From positions 868,001-932,000 of the forward strand of contig NZ_POXP01000001.1 of assembly GCF_003044935.1 (NCBI RefSeq): DNA of 64,000 bases. The letters run 5' to 3'. Below the pieces are notes generated by a model. The model was not told where the DNA came from. It made no database searches and saw nothing but the letters and a program-made list of their open reading frames with translations. The stretch comes from Neisseria subflava (GTDB lineage Bacteria > Pseudomonadota > Gammaproteobacteria > Burkholderiales > Neisseriaceae). Every line of letters starts with the position of its first letter. Within the stretch, counting starts at the first letter, position 1. The position numbers were made by a program, and so were the translations under genes. This document shows, piece by piece, positions 17,410 through 27,619 of this stretch.

Positions 17410-20400
17410 TTACGCTTCGTCTTTGAGTGCCGCCTGATACAGGTAAACGGTTGCCAAAGGCGGTACGGTAACAGACAAGGAATTTGGTTTGCCATGCGAC
17501 CAAACTTCTTCTGTCTCCACCGTTGCGCCGGTAGAAACGCCGCTGCCTTTGTAATGCAGGTCGTCTGAATTGAGGATTTCGCGGTATTCGCCGGCAGAAT
17601 TCACGCCGAAACGGTAGCCTTCGCGTACCACAGGCGTGAAGTTGCTGATCACAATAACGCGGTTGCCTTCACGGTCGCGGCGCTCGAAGACGAATACGGA
17701 ATTGTCGCCGTCATCTGCAACCAGCCACTCAAAGCCTTCAGACCATTGGTCTAATTGGTAAAGCGGCGCGTTGTCTTTATAGACATGGTTCAATTCGCGT
17801 ACGAAGTCTTGTACGCCTTTGTGCCAGCCGCCATCTTGCTCCAGCAAGAACCAATCCAGTCCTTCGTTGTAGTTCCACTCGCGGCCTTGTGCAAACTCGT
17901 TGCCCATAAACAAGAGTTTTTTGCCGGGGAAGCCGTACATAAAGCCGTAGTAGGCGCGCAGGTTGGCAAATTGTTGCCAGCAGTCGCCGGGCATACGTCC
18001 GAGCAGCGAACGTTTGCCGTGCACGACTTCATCGTGTGAAAGCGGCAGGACAAAGTTTTCGCTGTACTGGTACATCATGCCGAAAGTCATTTTGTTGTGG
18101 TGATATTTGCGGTTGATGGGGTCTTCCATCATGTAACGCAACGTATCGTTCATCCAGCCCATATTCCATTTGAAGCTGAAGTTCAAACCTTCTTGACGGG
18201 TGACGTTAGCGAATGAAGTAGATTCTTCGGCAATTTCAGTCGCAGCTGGAACCTCCTCTTTCAACATGGTGTTGGTATCACGCAGGAAAGCGATGGCTTC
18301 GAGGTTTTCATGGCCGCCGTATTGGTTCGGAATCCACTCGCCGTCTTTGCGCGAATAGTTGCGGTAAATCATCGAAGCAACCGCATCAACGCGGATACCG
18401 TCAAAGCCGAAACGTTCTATCCAATACAAAGCATTGCCTTGCAGGAAGTTTTTCACTTCGTTTCTGCCGAAGTTGTAAATCAAGGTGTTCCAGTCTTGGT
18501 GGTAGCCTTCGCGCGGGTCGGCGTGTTCGTACAGCGCGGTGCCGTCAAATTTGGCCAAGCCGTGATCGTCGGTCGGGAAATGGCCGACCACCCAGTCGAG
18601 GATAACGCTGATGCCTGCGTCGTGCGCGGCTTTAATCAATGCACGCAATTCTTCCGGCGAACCGAAACGGCTGGTCGGCGCATACAAACCGGTTGCCTGA
18701 TAGCCCCATGAGCCGTCAAACGGATATTCGGAAACAGGCAAAAACTCGATATGGGTAAAGCCCATGTCTTTGACGTATGCCACCAGCTCTTTGGCCAACT
18801 CTTCATAAGTCAGCCAAAAATTGTTTTCCGGATTGCGTTTCCACGAGCCCAAATGCACTTCATAAATGCTGATAGGCGCATCAATGGCGTTGGCACAGGC
18901 GCGGAAAGCAGGTTCTTCCACTTCGTCAGGCAAGCCGCGCACGATAGATGCCGTGGTTGGACGCAGTTCCGCACCGAAAGCATACGGGTCGGCTTTTTCA
19001 CGTACATTACCGTTGGCATCGCGGATTTCAAATTTGTAGAGGGCATTGAGTTTGACTGCAGGAATAAAGATGTCCCAAATGCCGTTGTCGCGATGGAAAC
19101 GCATCACATGGCGGCGGCCATCCCAGTTATTAAATTCGCCGATGACGGAAACGCGTTGCGCATTGGGCGCCCATACGGCAAAGCGTACGCCCTTCACGCC
19201 GTCCAACTCGGCAAAATGTGCGCCTAAAGTCTCATAAGGACGCAGGTGTTTGCCTTCGGCCAACAGCCAGGAATCCATGTCTTGCAACGCAGAGCTGAAA
19301 TGATAAGGGTCTTCTTCAATCACTGGCTCGGAATCTTCGGTATAACGGATACTCAAAGCGTAATCGGGCGCATCATCAGGCAAAACGGCCACAAAGAAAC
19401 CGCGTTCATCAATTTTTTCAGACGGCACGATGAGTTCGCCGCTGCGGCGGTTCACGATATCCACGCTTACTGCGCCGGGAATCAAAACGCGTACTACTTC
19501 ATCGCCCTCTGCAAGGCGGTGTCGTCCCAGATAAGCGAACAAATCGCTGTGGGTGGCAAGAAACAGGCTTTCGACCGTATCGCGCTCGATTTGGTCAAGT
19601 TCATGATAAGCCTTGATTTGGCTGTTTGTTTTCATGCGTACCTCGTCAATAATGGCAAGTTGGCCGCCCATGAGGCGGTGTTGTAGGAAATCTTCCAAAG
19701 AAACCGGCATTTTTTGCGCCCAGTTCGGATAGCCTTCGGTTACACCCGGGACATTCAGATTGTCGATGACGCCCAGCAGGTTTTCCAGTTGTACGGCGTA
19801 AAGTTTGCTGCGGCTCAATGCGCCGTATTTATGCAAAGCCCCCAGCAAGATTTCATCGGCTTTTGCCGGCATTTGTACGTCTGCACCCAGACAGCCGGTT
19901 TCTTTCAATTTATCCAGCAAATCGGCTTTATCGTGTTCGCGCTCGTCCAAGGCCGTCTGAAAAGCGGCTACATCAGGCAAAGTACCGAGCTTGAACATCG
20001 TATCCAAATCTTTGCCTATCCAATAACCTGCCAAAGGCGCAACATCGTGGGTACTGATGACCGTAATCGCCTGCTCGGGGTATTCTTCAGGTAATTGGAA
20101 ACCGTTCCAGCCCTTGCTGAAATACATCACTTTGTAGGAGAACACTTGATAGCGATTGAGCAGATAACGCGCTTGATCGGGTACCGTTCCCAAATCCTCG
20201 CCGATGATGACGCAACGGTTGCGCTGGCTTTCCAATGCCAAAATGGCGAAAGTCACTTCGGCATCGTAATGCACATATGCGCCGAAATCTGCTGTTTTAT
20301 CGTTTAAAACCCACCACAAACGACACAATGCCATCACATGGTCAATCCGCAACACGCCATACAGGCGCATGTTTTCGCGCAACAGATGGGCAAACTTTTC

Positions 20401-21696
20401 ATAGCCCGTATGTTTCAACATCGACGGATTAAGCGGCGGCAAATTCCAATTCTGCCCTGTCGGCCCCAAAGGATCGGGCGGCGCACCGACCGATACGTCC
20501 ATACAATAATCTTGACGGTTTAACCAAGTATCCGCGCTGCCTCGCGCCACGCCGACCGCCAAATCGCCGTAAATACCGAGTTTGACACCGTATTCGGCAG
20601 CGGCTTGGTTGACTTCTTGCAACTGCTTCGCACAAAGCCATTGCAGCCACATATAAAAACGGATTTCACGCTCATGACTAAGCGCAAATTTTTCTACTGC
20701 TTCGCCATCAGGTTGATGAAATTCAGACGGCCATGACTGCCAACCCACTTGTCCGGGACGGCTGTAATACTGGTCCAAAGCCTCAAACAAACCGAAGCCC
20801 TGCAAAGCCTTGCCTTTTTCTAATACAAATGCTTCAAATGCAGCACGTTCATTTACCGCAGCCTCGCAAGTATCTTGTTCAAACGCGTTAAACGCCATCT
20901 GCAGCGCATCACGCTTACATGCCCAAACCGCCGTATAAGTCACCGTTTCCGTAACACGCAAAGCGGCGATACGCTGACGGATTTTTGGTTGTGCCAACCA
21001 GTTTTTCAGTTGTTCGTTATAAGTAAACGCCCCGACTTTCTCGATATCCAAGTAAATCGGATTGAGCCATTCGCGCGAAGAAGGGCTATACGGGCTGGCA
21101 AAGGCAGGCTTGCTGGTAAACAAGGCATGCAAAGGGTTGATACCGACAAAATCCAGCTTTTTCTCTGCAGCATATTTCATCAGGTTCAGCAAATCGGTAA
21201 AGTCGCCTATGCCCCAGTTGCGCTCGGAACGCAGGCTGTACAAATGCATGGTCAAACCATTCATCCGTCCGCCATTGGCAAGCAGTTTGGGTTGATAAAC
21301 CGATTCAGGCGCAACAATCAGACGTACAAGGCAACATTTACCGTCGGTCTCGGCCGATAAAGTGTAATAACCGCAAGTCAGTTGGGGCAGCTTAATCCAA
21401 AGCGTATCGTTGTCGCCCGGATACAAAGTCAAGGTCTGGCACTCATCCGCCTCATTAATCAATACGACCGCTTCCGCACCATGAAATTTAGACGGCATCT
21501 GTAAAGATTCTTCACCGTTTTCATGCGCGACCATCGTATTCAGATAAAGGCCGTCTGAATCCGGTTTGCTTTTGTCCAAAATAGCAACGATCGATTCCAA
21601 AACTTCAGGTTTGGTCGCATGATATGTACCGTTGATGTCGTGGTAGCCTAAATCAATACCGGCCTCTACAGCCTGCTGCTCCAATGTTTCACTCAT
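17410..21696 (-). CDS. malQ-glgB: Fused 4-alpha-glucanotransferase/1,4-alpha-glucan branching enzyme
   Basis: One uninterrupted 1428-codon frame joins two enzymes usually encoded separately. The first ~690 residues are MalQ (amylomaltase): [10 protein letters not shown] near 181, nucleophile in LRIDHVMAL near 450, acid Glu in [10 protein letters not shown] near 495, [11 protein letters not shown]. From about 715 it is GlgB: two N-terminal beta domains including CBM48 ([22 protein letters not shown]), then the GH13 barrel with YEVHLGSW, nucleophile in [10 protein letters not shown] near 1108, Glu in EIAEEST near 1153 and [10 protein letters not shown]. MalQ lengthens maltodextrins; GlgB introduces alpha-1,6 branches. 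A fusion could channel long linear chains straight to branching. The RBS is weak (AGGCAG). The join lies in continuous sequence with no stop or shift. Confidence 0.95.
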   Translation of the reverse strand: MSETLEQQAVEAGIDLGYHDINGTYHATKPEVLESIVAILDKSKPDSDGLYLNTMVAHENGEESLQMPSKFHGAEAVVLINEADECQTLTLYPGDNDTLWIKLPQLTCGYYTLSAETDGKCCLVRLIVAPESVYQPKLLANGGRMNGLTMHLYSLRSERNWGIGDFTDLLNLMKYAAEKKLDFVGINPLHALFTSKPAFASPYSPSSREWLNPIYLDIEKVGAFTYNEQLKNWLAQPKIRQRIAALRVTETVTYTAVWACKRDALQMAFNAFEQDTCEAAVNERAAFEAFVLEKGKALQGFGLFEALDQYYSRPGQVGWQSWPSEFHQPDGEAVEKFALSHEREIRFYMWLQWLCAKQLQEVNQAAAEYGVKLGIYGDLAVGVARGSADTWLNRQDYCMDVSVGAPPDPLGPTGQNWNLPPLNPSMLKHTGYEKFAHLLRENMRLYGVLRIDHVMALCRLWWVLNDKTADFGAYVHYDAEVTFAILALESQRNRCVIIGEDLGTVPDQARYLLNRYQVFSYKVMYFSKGWNGFQLPEEYPEQAITVISTHDVAPLAGYWIGKDLDTMFKLGTLPDVAAFQTALDEREHDKADLLDKLKETGCLGADVQMPAKADEILLGALHKYGALSRSKLYAVQLENLLGVIDNLNVPGVTEGYPNWAQKMPVSLEDFLQHRLMGGQLAIIDEVRMKTNSQIKAYHELDQIERDTVESLFLATHSDLFAYLGRHRLAEGDEVVRVLIPGAVSVDIVNRRSGELIVPSEKIDERGFFVAVLPDDAPDYALSIRYTEDSEPVIEEDPYHFSSALQDMDSWLLAEGKHLRPYETLGAHFAELDGVKGVRFAVWAPNAQRVSVIGEFNNWDGRRHVMRFHRDNGIWDIFIPAVKLNALYKFEIRDANGNVREKADPYAFGAELRPTTASIVRGLPDEVEEPAFRACANAIDAPISIYEVHLGSWKRNPENNFWLTYEELAKELVAYVKDMGFTHIEFLPVSEYPFDGSWGYQATGLYAPTSRFGSPEELRALIKAAHDAGISVILDWVVGHFPTDDHGLAKFDGTALYEHADPREGYHQDWNTLIYNFGRNEVKNFLQGNALYWIERFGFDGIRVDAVASMIYRNYSRKDGEWIPNQYGGHENLEAIAFLRDTNTMLKEEVPAATEIAEESTSFANVTRQEGLNFSFKWNMGWMNDTLRYMMEDPINRKYHHNKMTFGMMYQYSENFVLPLSHDEVVHGKRSLLGRMPGDCWQQFANLRAYYGFMYGFPGKKLLFMGNEFAQGREWNYNEGLDWFLLEQDGGWHKGVQDFVRELNHVYKDNAPLYQLDQWSEGFEWLVADDGDNSVFVFERRDREGNRVIVISNFTPVVREGYRFGVNSAGEYREILNSDDLHYKGSGVSTGATVETEEVWSHGKPNSLSVTVPPLATVYLYQAALKDEA

Positions 21697-21847
21697 TGCA
21701 TTCTGCCTGTTTTACCAATATCTGAATCTTAATACAGATTTTGTCGCACCGTTACATGTAATTCATTGTAGTCTCTAACAAAATCCATATTTCCCCGCTT
21801 GATTTGACCTGAGCCAAAATTTCCTATTTATCTGTCTTGTAAAAACT

Positions 21848-21894
21848 TAAAGGCCGTCTGAAAAAGAAGGTTTCACTCCTGTTCAGACGGCCTT
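21848..21894. terminator. DUS terminator after slyD
   Basis: AAAGGCCGTCTGAA and TTCAGACGGCCTTT form a 14-bp stem 20 bp beyond the slyD stop. Confidence 0.85.
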
Positions 21895-21913
21895 TATCAT
21901 GTTTCAAGCCTGA

Positions 21914-22396
21914 TTAGTGGTGATGATGACCATGCGGGCCATGTACGTGACCGTGGGCAATTTCTTCCTCAGTCGCATCGCGTACACCTTCAACGGTCGC
22001 TTTGAACAATACTTTCATACCGGCCAAAGGATGGTTGCCGTCTACTACGGCTTTACCGTCGGCAACATCGGTTACACGATAAATCAATACATCGCCTGTT
22101 TCCGGATCATCGGCTTCAAACATCATGCCGACTTCAACTTCAACAGGAAATACGCTTACATCTTCAATGCGCACCAACTCAGGATCTTGCTCGCCGAAAG
22201 CATCATCGGGCGACAAAGCCACTTCGACGGTATCGCCTACATTTTTGCCGTGCAACGCTTCTTCCACCAAAGGGAAAATACCGTCATAACCGCCATGCAA
22301 GTAAGCAATCGGCTCTTCGGTTTTGTCCAACAACTGGTTGTTTGCATCGTACATTTCATAATGCAGGGAAACTACGGAATTTTTAACAATAGACAT
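21914..22396 (-). CDS. slyD: FKBP-type peptidyl-prolyl isomerase SlyD
   Basis: The 160-residue cytoplasmic prolyl isomerase/chaperone has the FKBP folding core with the inserted IF chaperone domain (YLHGGYDGIFPLVEEAL and GKNVGDTVEVALSPDDAFGE) and a histidine-rich metal-binding tail (HGHVHGPHGHHHH), the hallmark of SlyD and nickel delivery. Two adjacent ATGs (22399 and 22396) follow AAGGA; the second has the better 7-base spacing and is chosen. The His tail is shorter than in E. coli SlyD. Confidence 0.95.
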   Translation of the reverse strand: MSIVKNSVVSLHYEMYDANNQLLDKTEEPIAYLHGGYDGIFPLVEEALHGKNVGDTVEVALSPDDAFGEQDPELVRIEDVSVFPVEVEVGMMFEADDPETGDVLIYRVTDVADGKAVVDGNHPLAGMKVLFKATVEGVRDATEEEIAHGHVHGPHGHHHH

Positions 22397-22905
22397 CATG
22401 TCGTCCTTAATCAATATTTATAAAGTCAAGTTCAGGCTATTCTATCACAGCTGTAACTAAACAATCGGTTTACCTTAAACAAATACTTTTAGCAAACACA
22501 ACAAAACCGAAAAAGTCCATATAAAAAACAAAATTGAATGATCCCAATCCATAAAAGTTGCTTTTTCACAACACAAAGTTGCTAAATTACAAAAATTTCC
22601 CTAAACGCAAAAACATTCCAAACCCTTAAAACCTATAACAAATAAAAATACACAACTAATTGAATATAATGTATTTTTAAAATCTTCATTAATAATGAAT
22701 ATTTTTAGATGATTTTTCGCGCGCCAATATGATTTACATTATTTTCACTATTTTCGTATTGATTTTAGCCGGCAAACGGTTACGCAACGTTGCATTGACC
22801 TATCTCGTGGGGCATAATATTGAAAAATTCAGCAATGAATTTCTACTGTATAGGCCGTCTGACGGCTATTTTTAGTTTAAATCGATTTAAAAAAGGTTCT
22901 TAAAA
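22397..22905 (+). promoter_or_regulatory. AT-rich divergent region with promoter for the H.8-like lipoprotein
   Basis: This 509-bp stretch is AT-rich and has no convincing gene. TTGCAT (22790-22795), 17 bp and CATAAT (22813-22818) form a likely promoter for the lipoprotein. A perfect dyad TTCATTA-A-TAATGAA lies at 22685-22699 and two copies of AAAGTTGCT sit about 20 bp apart near 22555-22585; both could be regulator sites but no protein is indicated. A single DUS is at 22852-22862 within the leader. Confidence 0.45.
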
Positions 22906-23151
22906 ATGAAAAAATCTCTGTTCGCTGCTGCTTTGTTGTCTTTAGCTTTGGCCGCTTGTGGCGGTGCTGATAAAGCTGCTGAAACTGCCGCTTCTGCTGC
23001 TTCCGAAGCCGCTGCATCTGCTACTGAAGCTGCTGCATCTGCTACTGAAGCTGCCGCTTCTGCTGCTTCCGAAGCTACTGAAGCCGCTGCTTCTGCTACT
23101 GAAGCTGCTGCATCTGCTACCGAAGCCGCTGCTTCTGAAGCTGCTAAATAA
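22906..23151 (+). CDS. lip: H.8-like Ala-rich repeat lipoprotein
   Basis: The 81-residue precursor starts with MKKSLFAAALLSLALAAC, a signal peptide with lipobox LAAC, nearly the same as that of the neisserial H.8 antigen Lip. The mature chain is almost wholly repeats of seven residues (AAASATE) interrupted by AASEATE, ending SEAAK. Classical H.8 in pathogens has AAEAP pentads; here proline is absent, so the repeat has diverged. It is expected to be an outer-membrane-anchored surface lipoprotein of unknown function. AAAGG lies upstream and a strong terminator follows, so it is monocistronic and probably highly expressed. Confidence 0.8.
   Translation: MKKSLFAAALLSLALAACGGADKAAETAASAASEAAASATEAAASATEAAASAASEATEAAASATEAAASATEAAASEAAK
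22985..23145 (+). repeat. 21-bp coding tandem repeat in the lipoprotein gene
   Basis: Near-identical units encoding AAASATE (GCT GCT GCA TCT GCT ACT GAA and variants) run through the gene. Such repeats can gain or lose units by recombination and change protein length in steps of seven residues. Confidence 0.8.
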
Positions 23152-23180
23152 TATTCTTTTGAATATTTTGAATATTAAGA

Positions 23181-23213
23181 AAAGCAGGATACCATTGCGT
23201 ATCCTGCTTTTTT
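23181..23213 (+). terminator. Strong intrinsic terminator of the lipoprotein gene
   Basis: AAAGCAGGATAC and GTATCCTGCTTT form a perfect 12-bp stem with a 6-base loop followed by six T residues. It is a non-DUS terminator. Confidence 0.92.
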
Positions 23214-23256
23214 ACATTCCTCACACTCCCCTTCCCGACTTTTCCGCCTGACTGCC

Positions 23257-24630
23257 ATGCACCTTCACGACCGTTTTACTGAGTTTCTTTCCGCTTCTGA
23301 AATCATCGAAGCCACTCCGGCCTTGTTAAACGACCAACGCCGCCGCTTTGTTTCTTCGCCGGATATTGTCTTACAGCCGAACTCTGTCGAAAGCGTGCAG
23401 AAAATCATGCGTTTCTGTTTTGAAAACCGCATCCGCGTCACCCCGCAAGGCGGCAATACCGGATTATGCGGTGCAACAGTAACCACCGAAGGCGTACTGC
23501 TCAATCTCTCCAAGCTCAACCGCATCCGCGATATCAACCTTGCCGACAACAGCATGACGGTTGAAGCAGGCATGATTTTGCAGAATGCTCAAAAGGCGGC
23601 AGCCGAAGCCGGACGACTGTTTCCGCTCAGCCTTGCTAGCGAAGGCTCTTGCCAAATCGGCGGCAATATCGCCTGTAATGCCGGCGGTTTGAATGTCTTG
23701 CGTTACGGCAGCATGCGTGATTTGGTATTGGGTTTGGAAGTCGTTTTACCAAACGGCGAACTGGTTTCCCACCTTCAGCCCCTGCACAAAAACACGACCG
23801 GCTACGACTTGCGCCATCTTTTTATCGGCAGCGAAGGAACATTGGGCATCATTACCGCAGCCACACTCAAACTCTTTGCCCAGCCCAAAACCAAAGCGAC
23901 CGCATGGGTAGGTTTAGACGATATTGAATCCGCCGTCTCGCTTTTGACTGCGGTGCAAGGTCATTTTGCCGAGCGCTTGACCAGCTTCGAGCTGATCAGT
24001 CGCTTTGCCCTCGATTTATCTTCGGAATTCAGCCAACTCAAAAAGCCCGCCGATGCGGAATGGCATATTTTGATTGAACTTGCAGATTCCGTTCCCGATG
24101 CCGGACTGGATGAAAAGCTTGCCGAATTTCTCTATCAAAACGGATGGGAAAACAGTATCTTGGCGCAATCCGAGCAAGAGCGCTCCGACTTATGGACCTT
24201 GCGTGAAAATATTTCTGCTTCCCAACGCAAACTCGGCACCAGCATCAAACACGACATCGCCGTCCCTATCGCCCAAGTGGCCGCCTTTGTCCGCCAATGC
24301 GCCCCTGCCTTGGAAACCCGCTTTCCCGGCATACAAATTGTTTGCTTCGGACATTTAGGCGACGGCAGCCTGCATTACAATACATTCCTGCCCAATGTAT
24401 TGAGCAATGAAGCCTACCAATACGAAGACGCCGTCAATACCATTGTTTATGAAAACATCCTTACCTGCCACGGTACGATTGCCGCAGAACACGGCGTAGG
24501 CATAATCAAAAAACATTGGCTGCCCCGTGTGCGTACGCAGGCAGAACTCGTTCTGATGCATGCCATCAAAAATCAGCTTGACCCTTATGGCATTATGAAT
24601 CCGGACAAACTCCTGCCTTCTTTGGATTAA
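23257..24630 (+). CDS. FAD-binding 2-hydroxyacid dehydrogenase (GlcD/D-2-HGDH family)
   Basis: The 457-residue flavoprotein belongs to the VAO/PCMH family. The FAD-binding part has VTPQGGNTGLCGA near 60, ASEGSCQIGGNIACNAGG near 130 and HLFIGSEGTLGIITAATL near 190; the C-terminal cap has CFGHLGDGSLHYN near 366 and the terminal HGVGIIKK and DPYGIMNPDKLLP block. Relatives oxidise D-lactate, glycolate or D-2-hydroxyglutarate; sequence reading alone does not fix the substrate, though the length and single-subunit form fit D-2-hydroxyglutarate/D-lactate enzymes. It stands alone between two terminators. Confidence 0.85.
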   Translation: MHLHDRFTEFLSASEIIEATPALLNDQRRRFVSSPDIVLQPNSVESVQKIMRFCFENRIRVTPQGGNTGLCGATVTTEGVLLNLSKLNRIRDINLADNSMTVEAGMILQNAQKAAAEAGRLFPLSLASEGSCQIGGNIACNAGGLNVLRYGSMRDLVLGLEVVLPNGELVSHLQPLHKNTTGYDLRHLFIGSEGTLGIITAATLKLFAQPKTKATAWVGLDDIESAVSLLTAVQGHFAERLTSFELISRFALDLSSEFSQLKKPADAEWHILIELADSVPDAGLDEKLAEFLYQNGWENSILAQSEQERSDLWTLRENISASQRKLGTSIKHDIAVPIAQVAAFVRQCAPALETRFPGIQIVCFGHLGDGSLHYNTFLPNVLSNEAYQYEDAVNTIVYENILTCHGTIAAEHGVGIIKKHWLPRVRTQAELVLMHAIKNQLDPYGIMNPDKLLPSLD

Positions 24631-24637
24631 CCAATAC

Positions 24638-24672
24638 AAAAGGCCGTCTGAAACATTTCAGACGGCCTTTTT
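24638..24672. terminator. DUS terminator between the FAD oxidoreductase and apaH
   Basis: AAAAGGCCGTCTGAAA and TTTCAGACGGCCTTTT are separated by two bases and serve two convergent genes. Confidence 0.88.
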
Positions 24673-24684
24673 ATTTTATCCAAA

Positions 24685-25515
24685 CTATTTCAATGCCGTT
24701 TTCCAATCCAATCCGCCCAAGGATGGTACCTGTATCACTTCGTTGGTATCCAAATTGACCGCTGTCAGCTCTCCGCCCCACAACGCGCCGGTATCCAAAG
24801 CAATAACCTGATCGGTATTAACGTAACCCAATGACGACCAATGTCCGAACACGGTAATATAATCCAAATTCTGCCTATCGGGTGCTTTAAACCAAGGGCG
24901 CAGGTAAAGCGGCATTTTTTTCAAAGTGGATTTATATTCGTAATCCAATTCGCCTTTGTACGTCAGCGCACGCATACGGGTAAAGACGTTGATAATCATG
25001 CGTAGGCGCTCATAGCCTGTCAAATCGTCCGTCCACTCGGTCGGCTTGTTGCCGTACATTTTGCCAAAAAATTTCCTGTACTTTTTACCTTGCAATTCAT
25101 CCTCAGCTTCACGGGCAAGGCTTTCGGCTTTATTAACAGACCATTGCGGCAAAATACCGGCATGCACCATCACATGCCTGTCGCCGCGTACCAAAAGCGG
25201 TTGATGACGCAGCCAGTCAAGCATGGCATGACTATCGGGATGGGTCAAAATCGGCTCAACCGTATCACTACGCTTGAGCGTTCCTTCACCGCAACCGACT
25301 GCCAAAAGATGTAAATCATGATTACCCAAAACCATTTGCACGCTGCTGTCATGCTCTTTGGCAAATTTCAGGGTTTCCAATGACTTCGGACCGCGATTGA
25401 CAATATCGCCGACCAGCCAAAGGGTGTCCGTACCATGATTAAAGCCGATTTTGGCAAGCAACAAAGTCAGCTCGTCAAAACAGCCTTGAATGTCTCCGAT
25501 TGCGTAATGTGCCAT
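24685..25515 (-). CDS. apaH: Symmetrical bis(5'-nucleosyl)-tetraphosphatase
   Basis: ApaH splits Ap4A into two ADP and can also remove Np4 caps from RNA. The 276-residue product has the metallophosphatase motifs GDIQGCFDEL near 7, GDIVNRGPKS near 36, GNHD near 64 and HAGI near 118. Length is typical. It has its own transcript and a weak RBS (CGGA). Confidence 0.96.
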   Translation of the reverse strand: MAHYAIGDIQGCFDELTLLLAKIGFNHGTDTLWLVGDIVNRGPKSLETLKFAKEHDSSVQMVLGNHDLHLLAVGCGEGTLKRSDTVEPILTHPDSHAMLDWLRHQPLLVRGDRHVMVHAGILPQWSVNKAESLAREAEDELQGKKYRKFFGKMYGNKPTEWTDDLTGYERLRMIINVFTRMRALTYKGELDYEYKSTLKKMPLYLRPWFKAPDRQNLDYITVFGHWSSLGYVNTDQVIALDTGALWGGELTAVNLDTNEVIQVPSLGGLDWKTALK

Positions 25516-25585
25516 TATTATTGTTTTCCGTTGTTATTCTTTTCAGACGGCCTCAAGCCCAGCCCAGGCCGTCTGAAAACATCAT

Positions 25586-25975
25586 TTATGCATTTAAAAC
25601 CAATACTGCTTCTGCTTCAACCTGAACGCCTTTAGGCAGGCTGGCCACGCCAACTGCCGCACGTGCAGGGAAAGGTTGTTCGATAAATTCAGCCATCACT
25701 TCATTGAACACGGCAAAGTTGGCCAAATCAGTCAAATAAGCATTGAGTTTGACGATATCGTTTAAAGAACCGCCGGCTGCTTCGGCTACGGCTTGCAGGT
25801 TTTTAAATACTTGCACTGCTTCGGCGCGGAAGTCGCCATTGCCGACCACGGTCATCGTAGCCGGATCCAAAGGAATCTGACCGCTCATATAAACCGTATC
25901 GCCTGCGCGGACTGCTTGGCTGTATGCGCCAATCGCGGCAGGGGCTTTGTCGGTATGGATAATGGTTTTAGACAT
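25586..25975 (-). CDS. ridA: RidA-family enamine/imine deaminase
   Basis: RidA hydrolyses reactive enamines such as 2-aminoacrylate produced by PLP enzymes. The 129-residue product shows [19 protein letters not shown] near 19, the substrate-binding arginine in [22 protein letters not shown] near 104 and a C-terminal Glu-rich strand. The start at 25975 follows GAGGAG; a longer in-frame extension from 26059 has no homology to the family. Confidence 0.95.
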   Translation of the reverse strand: MSKTIIHTDKAPAAIGAYSQAVRAGDTVYMSGQIPLDPATMTVVGNGDFRAEAVQVFKNLQAVAEAAGGSLNDIVKLNAYLTDLANFAVFNEVMAEFIEQPFPARAAVGVASLPKGVQVEAEAVLVLNA

Positions 25976-26145
25976 GATATTCTCCTCAAGTAGAAATGTC
26001 AGAATCAGGTGGAAGCTTCGAATTTTACTTTCAACAGAAATACGTTTCAATAAAAGCATTCAATTAATGCGTTTAGCCCGTCTTGTTCTTCCTCAATTTT
26101 AAACCTACAATCCCACACATTATTCATTTCAAAGCCGAAATTATC

Positions 26146-26925
26146 ATGTTTTTTGTCTTATCCCCAGCCAAAAACCTCAACGAAAAAGACCCTTCCCCCG
26201 TCAGCAGCTTTACCCAGCCCGACCTTCTGCCCGAAGCAGAAATCCTGATGCAGGAGTTGCGCCAGCTTGCCCCTCAACAAATCGCCGAGCTGATGCATGT
26301 TTCCGACAAAATCGCCCTGCTCAATGCCGAACGCAATGCCGTATGGCACACGCCGTTTACGCCTGAAAACGCCAAACAAGCCGTATTTATGTTCAACGGT
26401 GACGTCTATGAAGGTATCGCCGCCGATACATTCAAACCGGAACAAATCGACTACCTGCAACAACACGTCCGCCTACTTTCCGGCCTATATGGCGTACTGC
26501 GCCCGCTCGACTTGATGCAGCCCTACCGCTTGGAAATGGGCACAGCCTTTGCCAACTCGCACGGCAAAAACCTCTACGAATTTTGGGGCGATAAAATTAC
26601 CGACCTGCTCAACCAAACGCTGAAGCAGGCAGACAGCGACGTTTTAATCAACCTCGCCTCACAAGAATATTTCAAATCCGTCAACACCCAAAAACTCAAC
26701 GCACGCCTGATTACACCGATTTTTAAAGATGAGAAAAACGGCAAATACAAAATCATCAGCTTCTACGCCAAACGTGCGCGCGGTTTGATGGTACGCTACG
26801 CGGCAGAACACGGCATTACCGAGCCTGAAATGCTCAAAAATTTCGACTACGAGGGCTATTCATTCAATGAGGCAGCTTCAAACGAAGCCGAATGGGTATT
26901 CATGCGTGAAGAACAATCCAAATAA
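26146..26925 (+). CDS. yaaA: Peroxide stress protein YaaA (UPF0246)
   Basis: YaaA lowers intracellular free iron and limits oxidative damage under hydrogen peroxide in E. coli. The 259-residue product begins [11 protein letters not shown], the conserved family start, and contains FNGDVYEGI near 82, [23 protein letters not shown] near 107 and the C-terminal [17 protein letters not shown]. An upstream in-frame ATG at 26083 is not used by relatives. Its terminator is not obvious; tRNA-Ser follows 79 bp later. Confidence 0.95.
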   Translation: MFFVLSPAKNLNEKDPSPVSSFTQPDLLPEAEILMQELRQLAPQQIAELMHVSDKIALLNAERNAVWHTPFTPENAKQAVFMFNGDVYEGIAADTFKPEQIDYLQQHVRLLSGLYGVLRPLDLMQPYRLEMGTAFANSHGKNLYEFWGDKITDLLNQTLKQADSDVLINLASQEYFKSVNTQKLNARLITPIFKDEKNGKYKIISFYAKRARGLMVRYAAEHGITEPEMLKNFDYEGYSFNEAASNEAEWVFMREEQSK

Positions 26926-27004
26926 AAACAGAATCCTAGATATTTTTTCTAAAATACCTCTTGGCAAAGGCCGTAAGTTCCATTAATATTACGGCTTCAA
27001 GAAT

Positions 27005-27095
<91 letters not shown>

Positions 27096-27132
27096 TTCTT
27101 GATATTTTTTTATCTAGTAAAAATGAAATGCG

Positions 27133-27158
27133 AGACTTGATGATTCAAGTCTTTTTTT
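27133..27158 (+). terminator. Intrinsic terminator of tRNA-Ser
   Basis: AGACTTGA-TGAT-TCAAGTCT forms an 8-bp stem followed by seven T residues, 38 bp after the tRNA. Confidence 0.88.
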
Positions 27159-27184
27159 ATTTTCAAATCCAAAGAATCCCGTAA

Positions 27185-27225
27185 AGGCCGTCTGAAACTT
27201 TCTATAACACAGTTTCAGACGGCCT
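27185..27225. repeat. DUS inverted pair downstream of tRNA-Ser
   Basis: AGGCCGTCTGAAACT and its exact reverse complement are 11 bp apart; no adjacent gene ends here on either strand, consistent with a rearranged site. Confidence 0.8.
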
Positions 27226-27239
27226 AATCCCTTTAAAAC

Positions 27240-27308
27240 TCCCCCAAATCCCTAAAGTCCTACCTAGACATTTAGGAATTTTGGGGGGGATTTTTGCAAA
27301 GGTCTTCG
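27240..27308. mobile_element. IS-end-like inverted repeat remnant
   Basis: Arms at about 27240-27258 (CCCCCAAATCCCTAAAG) and 27271-27291 (TTTAGGAATTTTGGGGGG) are imperfect inverted repeats. They are followed by TTTGCAAAGGTCT (27293-27307), which resembles, from memory, the terminal sequence of neisserial IS5-family elements such as IS1106. No IS5 transposase is present, so this would be a residual end. Confidence 0.4.
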
Positions 27309-27384
27309 CTTTTCTAATCTTTGCCATCAATGGTATCAGCCGACCCATTACCAATGCGGAATTTTTGCTCAACCATGCTGGGCT

Positions 27385-27619
27385 TTTCCTATGCCGACGC
27401 GATTGTACATTTTTCCTCAGGTCCGTGTGCTTCCTTATCATTTGCAGTAGGATTTGCTGCATATTCCGAGCTGTTGCCACAGAGTACCGCCGTTGCTTTT
27501 ATATTGGAGGAGGTTGCGGCAAACGGTGTCGTGATGGAGTGTCATTCGATGATGGTATGGTGGTAGGACAGGTCTCGAATGTGATATCGTTCTTCTTGGG
27601 TCAGTTGCGTGTCGCTCAG
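27385..27619 (-). pseudogene. Degraded N-terminal fragment of an IS30-family (IS1655-like) transposase
   Basis: Read on the minus strand from 27619, the frame gives SDTQLTQEERYHIRDL, very like the start of IS30-family transposases, but the first codon is CTG and a TGA follows at YHHTIIE. The homology then resumes in other frames (LHHDTVCRNLLQ, KSNGGTLW, then ATARNMQQILLQMIRKH). At least two frameshifts and loss of the catalytic half show a dead remnant. The rest of 27309-27749 has no other recognisable gene; a tRNA gene upstream is a common insertion neighbour. Confidence 0.6.

Noticed and set aside
22729..22875. A 48-codon ORF (MIYIIFTIFVLILAG start) with a hydrophobic N-terminus in the lipoprotein upstream region
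   Set aside because: No ribosome binding site, and it overlaps the likely promoter of the lipoprotein gene; it ends inside the DUS in the leader.
22985..23145. Tandem repeats considered as a CRISPR-like array
   Set aside because: The units are contiguous 21-bp coding repeats without unique spacers.
22958..23251. Leu-rich second frame through the lipoprotein repeats
   Set aside because: Shifted reading of GCT-rich repeats, with no RBS or signal.
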